6,963 nt of DNA from Alkaliphilus sp. GTDB taxonomy: Bacteria; Bacillota; Clostridia; Peptostreptococcales; Natronincolaceae. Every line of letters starts with the position of its first letter. Position 1 is the stretch's first letter. Made by a program: the position numbers and the translations under genes. The notes below the pieces were generated by a model, which ran no database searches, was not told the origin of the DNA, and saw only the letters and a program-made list of their open reading frames with translations. Location of the stretch: contig JALNXC010000061.1 of assembly GCA_023230535.1 (NCBI GenBank), positions 1 to 6,963 of the forward strand, in the 5' to 3' direction. Shown here one piece after another: positions 6,771 to 6,963 of this stretch.

Positions 6771-6787
6771 GCCGGAAGAATGTTTTC

Positions 6788-6816
6788 AAAAAAAAACAAA
6801 GAGCTCTCAGCCCTTC
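6788..6816 (-). terminator. Rho-independent terminator of the upstream gene
   Basis: The minus strand reads GAAGGGCT, loop GAG, AGCTCTTT, then G and nine T residues. The stem has seven or eight pairs including G-U pairs, which form only on the minus strand, and the T-run follows directly. It lies 67 bases after the stop codon at 6884, so it ends that gene's transcript and separates it from miaB. Confidence 0.8.
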
Positions 6817-6883
6817 ATTTTTTATCACAGTTTTGCGTTGCATATCTGATTATTGTTGTGTTGTTATTATTAACCTGTTGTTT

Positions 6884-6963
6884 TTATGCATTTTCTCCAT
6901 CTACATCAACAGTTTCCTCTGTATCAACAGCCTCTTCCGTATCGTCTACTTCCTTCGTATCAA
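6884..6963 (-). CDS. C-terminal end of an unidentified protein with an acidic repeat tail
   Basis: Only the last 25 codons and the TAA stop are in the window. The peptide is made almost wholly of Asp, Glu, Thr and Val in an approximate six-residue repeat: DTKEVD, DTEEAV, DTEETV, DVDGEN, then a final Ala. The frame is supported by the repeat pattern, by stops in the other two minus-strand frames, and by a terminator downstream. Such low-complexity acidic ends are found on many unrelated cytoplasmic proteins and do not reveal the function. The protein itself is not recognisable from this piece. The terminator suggests it is not part of the miaB-mutS-mutL-miaA transcript. Confidence 0.65.
   Translation of the reverse strand, partial: DTKEVDDTEEAVDTEETVDVDGENA

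Larger units (their letters stand above)
6410..6787. other. Non-coding AT-rich spacer upstream of miaB
   Basis: About 380 bases lie between the terminator of the upstream gene and the miaB start. I find no open frame with a ribosome-binding site on either strand; the longest candidates are a 25-codon frame on the minus strand (6717-6640) and a 17-codon frame on the plus strand (6668-6721), neither with a suitable Shine-Dalgarno sequence. The spacer holds a 14-bp palindrome, a 10-bp tandem repeat, a 100-bp segment with inverted ends and a dyad close to miaB. It is longer than needed for a simple promoter and may contain regulatory sites or the remains of a small element. I recognise no known riboswitch or T-box in it. 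Confidence 0.6.

Overview
The window is a compact DNA mismatch-repair and tRNA-modification cluster read entirely on the minus strand. Strong AGGAGG ribosome-binding sites, AT-rich DNA, use of TTG and GTG starts, an endonuclease-type MutL and the gene order miaB-mutS-mutL-miaA together point to a low-GC Gram-positive bacterium, most likely a member of the Clostridia. I cannot place it at genus level from sequence alone.

Layout in the direction of transcription (high to low coordinates). At 6963-6884 lies the last 25 codons of an unidentified upstream gene with a very acidic, repetitive C-terminus. It is followed by a good Rho-independent terminator (6816-6788). Next comes an AT-rich spacer of about 380 bases (6787-6410) with no convincing gene. 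It holds a 14-bp palindrome, a 10-bp tandem duplication, a 100-bp segment bounded by 11-bp inverted repeats, and an 18-bp dyad next to a weak promoter candidate. Then follow miaB (6409-4979), a 98-bp AT-rich gap, mutS (4880-2235, TTG start), mutL (2242-488, start overlapping the mutS stop by 8 bases) and miaA (476 to the window edge, GTG start, truncated by the window).

How the genes work together: MutS recognises mismatches and MutL is the ATP-dependent matchmaker and, in this lineage, usually the strand-nicking enzyme. The flanking genes form a second pathway. MiaA adds an isopentenyl group to A37 of tRNAs reading UNN codons, and MiaB then methylthiolates that product to ms2i6A37. The mutS-mutL overlap and the 11-base mutL-miaA gap suggest one transcript with translational coupling for at least those three genes.

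I found no mobile element with a transposase, CRISPR array, RNA gene or previously undescribed multi-gene system. The points most worth a second look are a Glu-to-Asn change in the MutL endonuclease motif, the structured non-coding spacer upstream of miaB, and the acidic hexapeptide-repeat tail at the right edge.
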